DNA of 13,454 nt from Acidobacteriota bacterium (GCA_013362195.1 JABFWM010000607.1:1-13454), one strand, 5' to 3'; counted from the stretch's first letter, positions 5,274 to 12,874 are shown. Notes: generated from the sequence alone by a model not told the origin. Numbers and translations: made by a program.

Positions 5274-7006
5274 AGCCGCGCCTCGTGATCGCCGTCGCGG
5301 AAGAGGGCCTGCACTTCGGTGCCCTGCTGCAGGGCGTGGATGTCGAAGCGTCCGCCGGCGAGCGTCGCACGCTCCTGCATCCCGAGAATGCCGAGGCTGA
5401 AGCCACGCGACGCCCGTTCGCGCGCCGCCTGGACGTCGAAGCCGTGGCCGTCGTCGCGAATCGTCAGCTCGAGGGAGCCGTCCGTCTGACGCAGCGTCAC
5501 CCAGACCATCGTCGCCATGGCGTGCCGTACGACGTTGGTCAGCGCCTCCTGCGTGATGCGGAAGAGCGTGGTTTCGAGCGCACTGTCGAGGCGCAGGTCT
5601 TCGGGCTCGATTTCGCAGACGGAGCCCAGACCGGCACGCGCCGCTTCGCGGTTGACATACCAGCGCAGCGTCACCGACAGGCCCAGATGATCGAGCATCG
5701 ACGGGCGCAGGTCGAGGGACAACCCGCGCACCTGCTGCAGCGCATCGTCGACGATCTCGAGAAGATCCGACCAGTCGTTGGGACGTCGGGCGGGCAGGTG
5801 CTGCTGAAACCCCTGCAGCATCAGCTTGACGGCGGTGAGCGCCTGGCCGATGCCGTCGTGCAGCTCGCGCGCGACGGCGCGGCGCTCCGACTCCTGCACG
5901 TCGAGCACGCGGCGCGACAGGGCCGCGACGCGTTCCTCGCGGATCTGGAGGCCGGCGGCCATGTCGTCGATGCCGCGCGCGAGCGCGCCAAGCTCCCCCG
6001 GCGCCCCTTTCAGCCGGACGCGCGCCGCGAAATCTCCGCGGGCGATCCGATGCGTGGTCGCGAGCATGCCATTGACCGGGCGGCGGAGAAAGTACTCGCC
6101 GCCAAGCATCGCCAGCACGAAGGCGAGCAGCGCCGTCACGGCGAGGGCGGCGGCGCTGCGCGCCATCGTCATGTTGGAGACCGCCATGAAGTTGTCGATG
6201 TCGATGCCAACGGCGACGAAGAACGTTGCGCCGCCGGCCCGGAGCGGCGCGTAGCCGAACAAGCGGCGAACCGAGTCGAGCCCGTCGGCTTCGATCACGC
6301 CAGCGGACGGCGGCTGCCGCAGCACGCCTGGATAGATTGGCGCCTTGACAACGGGCCCGCCCACGCCGGCGGACGGATTCGGATATCGCGCGAGCAGCGT
6401 CCCTTCGCTGTTGGTGATCAGAAAGCTCGCGTGTGCTGGCAGCTGGATCTTGGCCGCGAGGGTGTTCAGTTGCGCCAGATCGAGGCCGACGACGACGAAT
6501 CCCTGGACGTCGCCGTAACGCCGAACGATACGCGCCGCGAGCACGACCACTTTTCCCGACAGCGGACCGACTTCCGTCTCGCCGACGGCGAAGCCGGTTC
6601 GACGGAGCCGTTCCAGCAGCGCCGGATCCAGCGCCAGGAAGCGGCGCGATCGCGGACTGCTGCAGACGAGCCGTCCGTCGCGATCGGCGACGCCGATGCC
6701 GGTGTAGGACGTCTCCGTGTCGAGCGCGTAACGCAGCGCCGCTTCGCAATCGGCGCCGCCGCGCAGAATCGCCGGATCGTTGTCCAGCATCCGCAGCAGC
6801 TGGTAGGTCGCGTCGAGCGTGCCTTCGAGCTGCGCCGCCAGCACGTGCGCGGCACGGCCGGCTTCGCTCTCCGCGTGGGCGCGCAGCGCCCGCCGTTGAT
6901 GAACGATGCCCATGGTTTCCGAGGCGAAGATCGGAACCAGGCCGAGGAAGAACAGCAGCACGAGGCGGCCGCGCAGGCCAACTCGCCGGAAGCCATCGAG
7001 TCGCAT
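5270..7006 (-). CDS. Membrane sensor histidine kinase, dCache-HAMP-HisKA_3-HATPase
   Basis: 578-residue sensor kinase of the NarX/DesK-like HisKA_3 class. Order: TM1 about 13-30 (RLVLLFFLGLVPIFA), a periplasmic region about 34-282 with double-Cache features (GIGVADRDGRLVCSS near 103-117 and LITNSEGTLLARYPN near 196-210), TM2 about 284-303, HAMP about 305-357, then the dimerisation and phospho-acceptor domain with His383 in RELHDGIGQAL. The HATPase domain has the N-box QEALTNVVRHA (Asn491), G1 box DDGHGFD (518-524) and G2 box GFSLGILGM (535-543). All catalytic motifs look intact. It likely senses a small extracellular ligand and signals to the response regulator whose start overlaps its stop by 4 nt. 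An in-frame TAA sits immediately before the ATG (7009-7007), so no longer start is possible. No Shine-Dalgarno is evident. The ligand cannot be read from the sequence. Confidence 0.93.
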   Translation of the reverse strand: MRLDGFRRVGLRGRLVLLFFLGLVPIFASETMGIVHQRRALRAHAESEAGRAAHVLAAQLEGTLDATYQLLRMLDNDPAILRGGADCEAALRYALDTETSYTGIGVADRDGRLVCSSPRSRRFLALDPALLERLRRTGFAVGETEVGPLSGKVVVLAARIVRRYGDVQGFVVVGLDLAQLNTLAAKIQLPAHASFLITNSEGTLLARYPNPSAGVGGPVVKAPIYPGVLRQPPSAGVIEADGLDSVRRLFGYAPLRAGGATFFVAVGIDIDNFMAVSNMTMARSAAALAVTALLAFVLAMLGGEYFLRRPVNGMLATTHRIARGDFAARVRLKGAPGELGALARGIDDMAAGLQIREERVAALSRRVLDVQESERRAVARELHDGIGQALTAVKLMLQGFQQHLPARRPNDWSDLLEIVDDALQQVRGLSLDLRPSMLDHLGLSVTLRWYVNREAARAGLGSVCEIEPEDLRLDSALETTLFRITQEALTNVVRHAMATMVWVTLRQTDGSLELTIRDDGHGFDVQAARERASRGFSLGILGMQERATLAGGRFDIHALQQGTEVQALFRDGDHEARL

Positions 7007-7080
7007 TTACAACCGGCTCGTTGACGAAGCTCGCTGTCGTTGAGGGTCAGACCGGCGACAGCGCGTCGTGCACGAGAGTC

Positions 7081-7106
7081 CGCGATTCCCGGGAGCGGGA
7101 ATCGCG
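7081..7106. promoter_or_regulatory. Perfect 10-bp inverted repeat in the divergent region
   Basis: CGCGATTCCC (7081-7090), loop GGGAGC, then GGGAATCGCG (7097-7106). Pairing is perfect over 10 bp. The position, 75 bp upstream of the kinase start and between divergent signalling genes, fits an operator or an mRNA leader hairpin. On the plus strand it is followed by AAGAAGAAGAAG rather than T, and on the minus strand by no T-run, so a standard terminator is unlikely. Confidence 0.45.
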
Positions 7107-7223
7107 AAGAAGAAGAAGACGGCGGGTTCGCAGCGAACAAGACCGACAGATGACGGCATCCGGTGGCGGAGTCGTGTGCGTCCGTTGAGCGGCTCGGCGA
7201 CGGGCACGGCGCTGATTGTATCC

Positions 7224-7254
7224 CGTCAGGCGCCCTGATGCGCCCTGTCTGACG
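7224..7254. promoter_or_regulatory. Inverted repeat with internal GCGCCCTG direct repeats
   Basis: CGTCAG (7224-7229) pairs with CTGACG (7249-7254), extendable to 9 bp with two G-U pairs. GCGCCCTG occurs twice, 10 bp apart (7230-7237 and 7240-7247), one helical turn. TCAGG-CGC-CCTGA (7226-7238) is an alternative hairpin. A binding site for the divergent genes is possible but unproven. Confidence 0.3.
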
Positions 7255-7424
7255 ATCGGCCTCCGCGGTACGCGACAATGGTCGCGACGGTCCTGACTCG
7301 GCGTGGCCACGGCCCGCATCGGATTGTCCAGGATGCGCGTATCTGGTCAAGGGAGGGGTTGAGATCTCGCGGGGCGAGAGCGGCGGCACCATCGTGCGTG
7401 CGTATTCCTGCGACACCACACACC

Positions 7425-8051
7425 ATGAGGATCCTCATCGTTGACGATCATCCGGTCGTTCGCGAGGGCGTGCAGCGCATCCTGGAGGAACAGGTGCCCG
7501 GCGCAGACGTCGAGGGCGTCGCGACGGGCCGGGAAGCGCTCGAACGGCTGTCGGAGAACGTGTGGGACGCCGTGCTGCTCGACATTTCGCTCGGCGGCGA
7601 GAGCGGCGTCGATCTGCTCGCCGACATCAAGGCCCTCCGTCCGACGGTGCCGGTGCTCATGCTGACGATGCACGCCGAACAGCAGTATGCGTGGCGGGTG
7701 TTGAAGGCCGGCGCGTCGGGCTACGTGACGAAGGATACGTCGCGCGCGGTCCTCGTGGACGCGCTTCACACCGTGGTGCAGGGACGCACCTACACCAGTC
7801 CGGCGCTGGCGGAGCGTCTTGCCGCCGATCTGCGCTCCACGCTCCCCGTGCCGCACGACATCTTGTCGCCGCGGGAGTTTCAGGTGATGCGGCTGCTTGG
7901 CTCCGGGCGCACGGTCATGCAGATTGCCGAGTTGCTCGGCCTCAGCGACAAGACGGTGAGCACCTACCGCAGCCGCGTCCTCGAAAAGCTCGGCCTGACC
8001 ACGTCCGCGGAGTTGATTCGCTACGTGCTGAAGAACAAGTTGATCGAGTAG
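7425..8051 (+). CDS. NarL/GacA-like two-component response regulator
   Basis: 208-residue response regulator. Receiver domain about 1-120: Asp7-Asp8 (LIVDDHP), phospho-acceptor Asp53 (LLDISLGGESG; the usual MP after the Asp is LG here), switch Thr81 (VLMLTMH) and Lys103 (YVTKDT). LuxR-type HTH about 146-205: LSPREFQVMRLLGSGRTVMQ, then LSDKTVSTYRSRVLEKLGL, most like UvrY/GacA-type regulators. The start is taken at ATG 7425 because MRILIVDDH is the canonical N-terminus. The frame opens upstream to 7278, but those residues are Arg-rich and lack domain character. No Shine-Dalgarno precedes it (CACACCACACACC). The MASE1 kinase follows on the same strand after a 272-bp gap and is its likely partner; the divergent HisKA_3 kinase is an alternative donor. 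Confidence 0.92.
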   Translation: MRILIVDDHPVVREGVQRILEEQVPGADVEGVATGREALERLSENVWDAVLLDISLGGESGVDLLADIKALRPTVPVLMLTMHAEQQYAWRVLKAGASGYVTKDTSRAVLVDALHTVVQGRTYTSPALAERLAADLRSTLPVPHDILSPREFQVMRLLGSGRTVMQIAELLGLSDKTVSTYRSRVLEKLGLTTSAELIRYVLKNKLIE

Positions 8052-8131
8052 CGTCTGCTCCGCACGACGTGCCTGGCGTGCGCGCGTGGGGCTCCCTCGT
8101 CACCGCGGCACGGCGCGCATCGGTCCGTCGA

Positions 8132-8140
8132 TGCTAAGAT
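8132..8140 (+). promoter_or_regulatory. Possible extended -10 promoter element for the MASE1 kinase
   Basis: TGCTAAGAT is an extended -10 (TGN-TAAGAT) in the 272-bp gap between the regulator and the kinase. No -35 is recognisable at the right distance. If used, the kinase would have its own transcript with a leader of roughly 175 nt. The rest of the gap (8052-8323) shows no gene. Confidence 0.3.
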
Positions 8141-8323
8141 CCCGCTCTCACCCGACAGCCCGGCCATGGCGCGCCCCCGCCAAGCGGGCTGCGAGTCAGC
8201 CGCGGTGCGAGCCGGCGCGGGCGGCGGTGCGACACACGTTCCTATGGATCCCTTCACCCCCGTCCTCTGGTGGGAGCCACGACATCCAATGGTCCGCCAT
8301 CTCTCGCTGCGCCGGAGCCGAAC

Positions 8324-10873
8324 GTGACCGCCAGGGATCGCGTCACGCTGCCCGCGCTCGCGCTTGGCACCTGCGCCGGGTATTACCTGGCCACGCTGGT
8401 CGGTCTGCACCTGCGGTTGCCGCCGGCCACCACGTCGGTGATGTGGCCGCCGAACGCCGTCCTTGCCGCTGCGCTGATGCTCGCGCCGCCGCGTCGATGG
8501 GCCGCCGTCCTGCTCGCGGCGCTGCCGGCGCACATCTTCCTGCAGCTGCAGACCGAATGGCCGTTCCCGCTGATCCTGACGTTCTTCGCGACCAACTGCA
8601 GCGAGGCCGTCCTCGTCGCCGGCGCGTTGCGCCTGCTCAGCGACACGCCAACGCGGTTCGACACGCTGCGACGATTGACCGCGCTGCTCGTCGCCGTTGC
8701 CGTCGGCACCGTGCTCTCGTCGTTCGGCGACGCCGCGGTCGTGACCTGGTTCCGCGGCGAAGATTACTGGACGGTGTTTCGGACGCGCCTGTTCAGCAAC
8801 ACTCTGGCGGAGCTGACGGTGGTGCCCGCCCTGGTTGGCGCGGTGACGACGCTATGGGACGGCCGCGGGCGGCCCCTGCGCGGACGGTGGTTGGAAGCGA
8901 CGGTTCTGACCGCCGGATTGTGCGGTCTCGGCTGGCTCGCGGTCAGCACGCCGGCCGGCGGCGCCCCGACGCTCGGTGCCGTGTCGACGCGGACACCGCT
9001 CGCCTTGCAGCTGCCGTTCCTGTTGTGGGCGGCGGTTCGCTTCGGCCCGACGGGAACAGGCCTGACGCTGCTCACGACGAGCCTCATCAGCGCATGGGCG
9101 GTCACGCACGGTGTGGGGCCGTTCGCGTCCATTCCGGCAGCGACAACGGTCGCGGCCGTGACGCTCTCGTTGATCGTCGTCGCGGCGACGCTCTTGTGCC
9201 TGTCGACCCTGATCGAGGAGCGCCGCCAGACCCAGCAGGCGCTGCGCACGCGTCTGCAGTTCGAGCGCGTCCTGTCGCGGCTCTCCGGCGCGCTCATGCA
9301 GGCGCCACGGGAGGAGATGGCCCGCGCCTTCGATCCGTGGCTGGGGAACATCGCGAAGGTGCTTGGTGTTCACGGCGTGACGCTTTTCGGCGTCTCGGAC
9401 CGCGGCACCATCCCGCATGCGATTTACAGCTGGACGGATCCGGAAGTCGTGAGTGCCCCGGCCACGATTCCACCGGAGCAGGCGCGGTGGGCGCGGGACA
9501 GCCTCTTCCGCCGGGATCTCGTCCTGGCGTCCGCTGACGTGCCGCTCGATGCCTCCGGTGACGACGCCTCGACGCGCAGCCCCTCGTTCGCCGCGGGTGG
9601 TGCGGTCCCGCTCGTTGGTGAAGGGCAGGTGCTCGGGGCGCTCGCGTTCGGGTCGGTCCATGCCGTCGAGTGGAGTGACGACACGATCGCGAACGTGCGG
9701 CTCGTCGGTGAGGTGCTCGCGAGCGCGCTCGGACGAAAACGCTCGGAGGACGCGCTCAGCGCGAGCGAGGGCATGAAGTCGGCCATCCTGCAGTCGCTGG
9801 CCAGCGGGGTGGCCGTCCTCGATCGATCGGGCCGGCTGCTGCACGTCAACGAGCGCTGGACGCGCCGGACCCACGGGCTCGAATGGCTGGAGGCGGGGAT
9901 CGGCGCGAACTTCCTCGAAACGTGCTGGACCGCATTCGAGTCGGGGAACCGGCTGGCCGGCGAAGTCGTTGCCGGAGTGGGCGGCGTGCTGGACGGCTCG
10001 CGCGATCGCTACGTAATCGAGCACCGCGCCGATGCGGGAACGACGCCCGAATGGTGGTCGCTCGTGGCGGTGCCGCTGCATCGGCGGGAAGGCGGCGCGG
10101 TCATCACCCGCGCCGACGTGACCGAACTGCGACGCGCGGAGCTGGAAGCGCAGCGCAGCCGGCAGGAGCTCGCGCACGTGTCGCGCGTCTCGACCGTCGG
10201 CGAGATGACGGCGTCACTGACACATCAGCTCGATCAGCCGCTGACGGCGATCATCACCAAGGCGGGCGCGGGCACGCGCATGCTCGCCTCGTCGGTGCCG
10301 GACATGTCGGAGGTGCGCGCCATCTTCGGCGACGTGGTGAAGGACGCGCGCCGCGCCAGCGACGTCATCCAGCGGCTTCGCGACCTCCTGCAGAAGCGGG
10401 ACTTCGAGATGACGAACGTCGACGCGACCGCCGCGATTCGCGACGTCGTCGATCTGGTCAGCAGCGAAGCGATCACGCGCCACGTCACGATCGAGCTGGA
10501 CTTCGAGCGCGAGCCGCTGCACGTCCACGGAGATCGCGTGCAGCTGCAGCAGGTGATCCTCAACCTGCTGCAGAACGCGATGGAGGCGATGCACGGCACG
10601 CCGGATCGGGCGCGCCGGATTCTCGTCACGTGCCGGCGGGCCGACGCGCAGCTGCTCGTGGCCGTGCAGGATTCGGGACCCGGCGTCGGCGCCGGCACGG
10701 ACGAACTCATCTTCGAACCCTTCTACACCACCAAACCCGGCGGAATGGGCATGGGACTGTCGATTGCGCGGTCGATCGTGGAAGCGCACGGGGGCACTAT
10801 CCGCGCCTCGGCCGGCGCGGAGGGCGGCGCCAGCCTGGAGGTGCGGCTGCCGGCGGGCGTCGGGACCGTCTGA
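8324..10873 (+). CDS. MASE1-GAF-PAS sensor histidine kinase with altered H-box
   Basis: 849-residue membrane sensor kinase. Residues about 9-299 are a MASE1-type integral membrane sensor with eight or so hydrophobic segments and the typical LPPATTSVMWPPNAVLAA. A GAF-like domain follows (about 312-470), then PAS (about 480-602, AVLDRSGRLLHVNERWTRRT) and a HisKA domain with the phospho-acceptor His634. HATPase motifs are intact: NLLQNAMEA (Asn751), DSGPG (783-787) and GMGMGLSI (807-814). The H-box reads THQLDQPLTAI, where this FixL/DctB-like group usually has HELNQPL, so the acidic residue after His is Gln and the Asn is Asp. The GTG start at 8324 is preferred because GGAG (8314-8317) lies 6 nt upstream. 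An in-frame GTG at 8270 would add 18 low-complexity residues and has no Shine-Dalgarno. Its likely partner is the regulator ending 272 bp upstream. The signal is unknown. Confidence 0.9.
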   Translation: MTARDRVTLPALALGTCAGYYLATLVGLHLRLPPATTSVMWPPNAVLAAALMLAPPRRWAAVLLAALPAHIFLQLQTEWPFPLILTFFATNCSEAVLVAGALRLLSDTPTRFDTLRRLTALLVAVAVGTVLSSFGDAAVVTWFRGEDYWTVFRTRLFSNTLAELTVVPALVGAVTTLWDGRGRPLRGRWLEATVLTAGLCGLGWLAVSTPAGGAPTLGAVSTRTPLALQLPFLLWAAVRFGPTGTGLTLLTTSLISAWAVTHGVGPFASIPAATTVAAVTLSLIVVAATLLCLSTLIEERRQTQQALRTRLQFERVLSRLSGALMQAPREEMARAFDPWLGNIAKVLGVHGVTLFGVSDRGTIPHAIYSWTDPEVVSAPATIPPEQARWARDSLFRRDLVLASADVPLDASGDDASTRSPSFAAGGAVPLVGEGQVLGALAFGSVHAVEWSDDTIANVRLVGEVLASALGRKRSEDALSASEGMKSAILQSLASGVAVLDRSGRLLHVNERWTRRTHGLEWLEAGIGANFLETCWTAFESGNRLAGEVVAGVGGVLDGSRDRYVIEHRADAGTTPEWWSLVAVPLHRREGGAVITRADVTELRRAELEAQRSRQELAHVSRVSTVGEMTASLTHQLDQPLTAIITKAGAGTRMLASSVPDMSEVRAIFGDVVKDARRASDVIQRLRDLLQKRDFEMTNVDATAAIRDVVDLVSSEAITRHVTIELDFEREPLHVHGDRVQLQQVILNLLQNAMEAMHGTPDRARRILVTCRRADAQLLVAVQDSGPGVGAGTDELIFEPFYTTKPGGMGMGLSIARSIVEAHGGTIRASAGAEGGASLEVRLPAGVGTV

Positions 10874-10920
10874 ATGTCACGACCGCCGGGTTCGTCGTGG
10901 ACGCGACGTGCGGTGGCGAA

Positions 10921-10948
10921 CGCGTCAACGGCGGCGATCGCTGACGCG
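10921..10948. terminator. Stem-loop between convergent genes
   Basis: CGCGTCA (10921-10927) pairs with TGACGCG (10942-10948) around a 14-nt loop that itself contains the palindrome GCGATCGC. It lies in the 108-bp gap between the convergent ends of the kinase and the reductase, where a shared terminator is expected. It has no T-run on either side. Confidence 0.35.
10922..10940 (+). repeat. 19-bp dispersed repeat, copy 2
   Basis: Identical to 3091-3109. Here the repeat supplies the left arm and loop of the stem-loop at 10921-10948; at the first copy the nearby right arm is missing. Confidence 0.4.
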
Positions 10949-10981
10949 CGCGGGCGGAAATCGCGAGCGCTTTCGGAACGT

Positions 10982-11740
10982 TCAGGGCCGCCAGTATTGT
11001 TCGGCGAGCGTGTTCCAGCCGTTCGGCCGCAGCCGTGCGACCGCGTCGTCGATCATGCCGGGGTTCCCGCAGAGATAGACGAGCGTCTCCTCTTTCGGCA
11101 GCCGCCAGTCGCGGAGATGATCGTCGATGAGCGTGTTGATGCGGCCGCTCGGTCCGGTCCACGCGGCGTTCCGCTGGTCCGCCGGCCGGCTCACGCTGGG
11201 CACGTAGACCAGCAGATCGGGATAACGCGCCCCGAGCGCTCGCAGTTCCTCGTCGTACACGAACTCGTCACAGTGGCTGGCGCCCTGCATCACGAAGAAC
11301 CGCGTTCGCTCGGGCGCCGGAGCGCCGTTCTCCCGTTCGTGAACGAACTGACGAATCATGCTCATGGAGGGGGCGATGCCGGTCACGGTGGACACCATGA
11401 CGTGATTGCTGACCTCGGGCCGGCGCGTGAAGCGGCCCTTGGCTTTCGGCCTCATCGTCACCACGTCGCCGACGTGCTGCGCGTACAGCAGCGGCGTCAG
11501 CTTGCCGCCGTGTTCGGGCAGCACGTACTCGATGAAGAGCTCGATCAACGGCTCATACGGGGCCGACACAATCGAATACGGACGCTCGATGCCGCCGGCG
11601 CCGATCGTGACGTACTGGCCGGCCACGAAGGGAAACTCGATATCCGGCTGCAGCCAGATGACGAAGAGATCGTTGGTGTAGTCGCGCCGCCGCACGATTC
11701 TGGCGGACGCGAGGGTGGCGGTCGAGGACGTGCCGGGCAT
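10982..11740 (-). CDS. fpr: Ferredoxin--NADP(+) reductase family flavoprotein (FPR type)
   Basis: 252-residue FAD- and NAD(P)-binding oxidoreductase resembling bacterial plant-type FNR/FPR enzymes, which pass electrons between NADPH and ferredoxin or flavodoxin in the cytoplasm. FAD domain about 8-105: RPYSIVSAP (53-61), the RxYS flavin motif. NAD(P) domain about 110-252: VSTVTGIAPSMSMIR (116-130), where the first Gly of the usual GTGIAP is Val; PSVSRP (181-186) and GRINTLI (199-205), matching the NADPH 2'-phosphate pocket pattern of FPR; and LCGNPGMI (223-230). The C-terminus EQYWRP carries the aromatic Tyr-Trp seen at or near the end of FPR proteins. Length fits the family. The start is ATG 11740, with no Shine-Dalgarno but a promoter placed for a near-leaderless mRNA. 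Other members of the superfamily (flavodoxin reductase, oxygenase reductase) remain possible. Confidence 0.85.
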   Translation of the reverse strand: MPGTSSTATLASARIVRRRDYTNDLFVIWLQPDIEFPFVAGQYVTIGAGGIERPYSIVSAPYEPLIELFIEYVLPEHGGKLTPLLYAQHVGDVVTMRPKAKGRFTRRPEVSNHVMVSTVTGIAPSMSMIRQFVHERENGAPAPERTRFFVMQGASHCDEFVYDEELRALGARYPDLLVYVPSVSRPADQRNAAWTGPSGRINTLIDDHLRDWRLPKEETLVYLCGNPGMIDDAVARLRPNGWNTLAEQYWRP

Positions 11741-11748
11741 CGACGTTG

Positions 11749-11776
11749 ATTCTACGGCGGGGAACGGATCTGGCAA
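11749..11776 (-). promoter_or_regulatory. Sigma-70-like promoter for the reductase, near-leaderless
   Basis: On the minus strand TTGCCA (11776-11771; 5 of 6 to TTGACA), a 16-bp spacer, then TAGAAT (11754-11749; 5 of 6 to TATAAT). Initiation about 6-7 nt past the -10 would fall at roughly 11741-11743, right at the ATG at 11740. This agrees with the absence of a Shine-Dalgarno. The promoter sits inside the 48-bp gap to the divergent permease gene. Confidence 0.55.
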
Positions 11777-11788
11777 GGCGAGGCCGCC

Positions 11789-12868
11789 ATGGTGGGATTT
11801 GCTGCCCTGATTGTCGTGCTGGCCGCGGCGCTGTACGTGTGCTGGCTCATGTTTCAGCCGTTCTTCAACGTGCTGCTGTGGGCCGCGGTGCTCGCGGTGG
11901 TGTTCTATCCGATGCACCGGCGGATTCTGGAGCGCACCGCGAAACCGTCGCTGGCCGCCGCGCTGTCGACGGTGGCGGTCATCCTGCTGATCCTGCTGCC
12001 GGTGACCGCCGTCACGGTCGCGGTGGTGCACGAGCTCAGCGGCGTTGCCGCCGCCGTGCAGGGGGCCGATCATCAATGGACCGTGCCGCCCGCGGCGGCG
12101 CGCGCGCTCGACTTCGTCGGCCGCTACGTCGACATCGACCGCGACAGCGCGCGGAAGTTCGTCGCCGAGCGGATGCAGACGTGGGGCACGGCACTGGCGG
12201 CGAGCACCCTCGTGGTCGTCGGCGGCGTCGCGGGCGCGATCGGGCAGATGCTGCTCGTCGTGTTCACGCTCTTCTACTTCTTTCGCGACGGCGAGAACAT
12301 CCGCCACGCCGCCTACGAGATGGTGCCGCTGCGGCGCGTGCAGTGGCAGGACATCATCTCGCGCACGCGTGACGTGATTGGCGCGACCGTCTACGGCGTG
12401 CTCGCCATCTCCGCGATCCAGGGAACGCTCGGCACGTTCATCTTCTGGGCGCTCGGCCTGCCGTCGCCGCTCCTGTGGGGCGTCGTCATGTTTTTCCTGT
12501 CGATGATTCCCATGGCGGGCGCCTTCCTCGTCTGGTTGCCGGCGGCGCTCTACCTCGCGCTGATTGGCGCGTACCTGAAGGCGGGGATTCTCGTCGCCTG
12601 GGGCGTGCTCGTCATCGGATCGATCGACAACGTGCTCTCGCCCAAACTGGTGGGGCGCCGCGCACGGCTGCACGAGCTGCTGATCTTCTTCGCCGTGCTG
12701 GGTGGATTGCAGGTCTTCGGCGTCCTCGGGCTCGTCCTCGGACCCGTGGTGGTCGCGATGACGCTCGCGCTCATCGAGATGGTGAGGCAATCGGGAGGCC
12801 CGCCGGCGGAAACACTCTCACGCGACACGATCATCGAGGAACAGTCGAAGCTCCGCGAAGTGGGATGA
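11789..12868 (+). CDS. AI-2E family transporter (PerM/TqsA/UPF0118 type)
   Basis: 359-residue inner-membrane permease of the AI-2 exporter superfamily. Members have been linked to autoinducer-2 export, Na+/H+ antiport or other small-solute efflux, so the substrate is open. The layout is typical: an N-terminal hydrophobic block (about 3-39), TM about 54-80, a soluble middle region (about 82-135), then TM segments near 137-165, a loop with FFRDGENIRHAAYEMVPL (164-181), and further TMs from about 197 to the family signature IGSIDNVLSPKLVGRR (276-291) and LGGLQVFGVLGLVLGPVVVA (304-323). Length is normal. The ATG at 11789 has GAGG (11780-11783) 5 nt upstream. It is divergent from the reductase gene by 48 bp. 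A Crp/Fnr-type gene starts 51 bp downstream on the same strand and may be co-transcribed unless the intervening hairpin stops transcription. Confidence 0.92.
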   Translation: MVGFAALIVVLAAALYVCWLMFQPFFNVLLWAAVLAVVFYPMHRRILERTAKPSLAAALSTVAVILLILLPVTAVTVAVVHELSGVAAAVQGADHQWTVPPAAARALDFVGRYVDIDRDSARKFVAERMQTWGTALAASTLVVVGGVAGAIGQMLLVVFTLFYFFRDGENIRHAAYEMVPLRRVQWQDIISRTRDVIGATVYGVLAISAIQGTLGTFIFWALGLPSPLLWGVVMFFLSMIPMAGAFLVWLPAALYLALIGAYLKAGILVAWGVLVIGSIDNVLSPKLVGRRARLHELLIFFAVLGGLQVFGVLGLVLGPVVVAMTLALIEMVRQSGGPPAETLSRDTIIEEQSKLREVG

Positions 12869-12874
12869 CCCCGT

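Larger units (their letters stand above)
7007..7424. other. Divergent intergenic region between two two-component systems
   Basis: 418 bp separate the divergent starts of the kinase (minus) and the second response regulator (plus), so it should hold promoters for both. I see no convincing sigma-70 pair. It contains a perfect 10-bp inverted repeat (7081-7106), a (GAA)4 run beside it (7106-7117), and an inverted repeat CGTCAG...CTGACG (7224-7254) that encloses two GCGCCCTG direct repeats. Open frames here are Arg-rich and not credible as genes. Confidence 0.5.

Noticed and set aside
5285..7024. A 579-codon plus-strand frame opposite the dCache kinase
   Set aside because: Composition is typical of an antisense shadow (Arg/Ala/Gln/His-rich), while the minus-strand kinase has all expected motifs.
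11741..12790. Extension of the reductase frame upstream to 602 codons, antisense to the permease
   Set aside because: The extra part is His/Asp/Arg-rich antisense sequence. The reductase fold begins right after the ATG at 11740 and the permease on the other strand is a clear family member.
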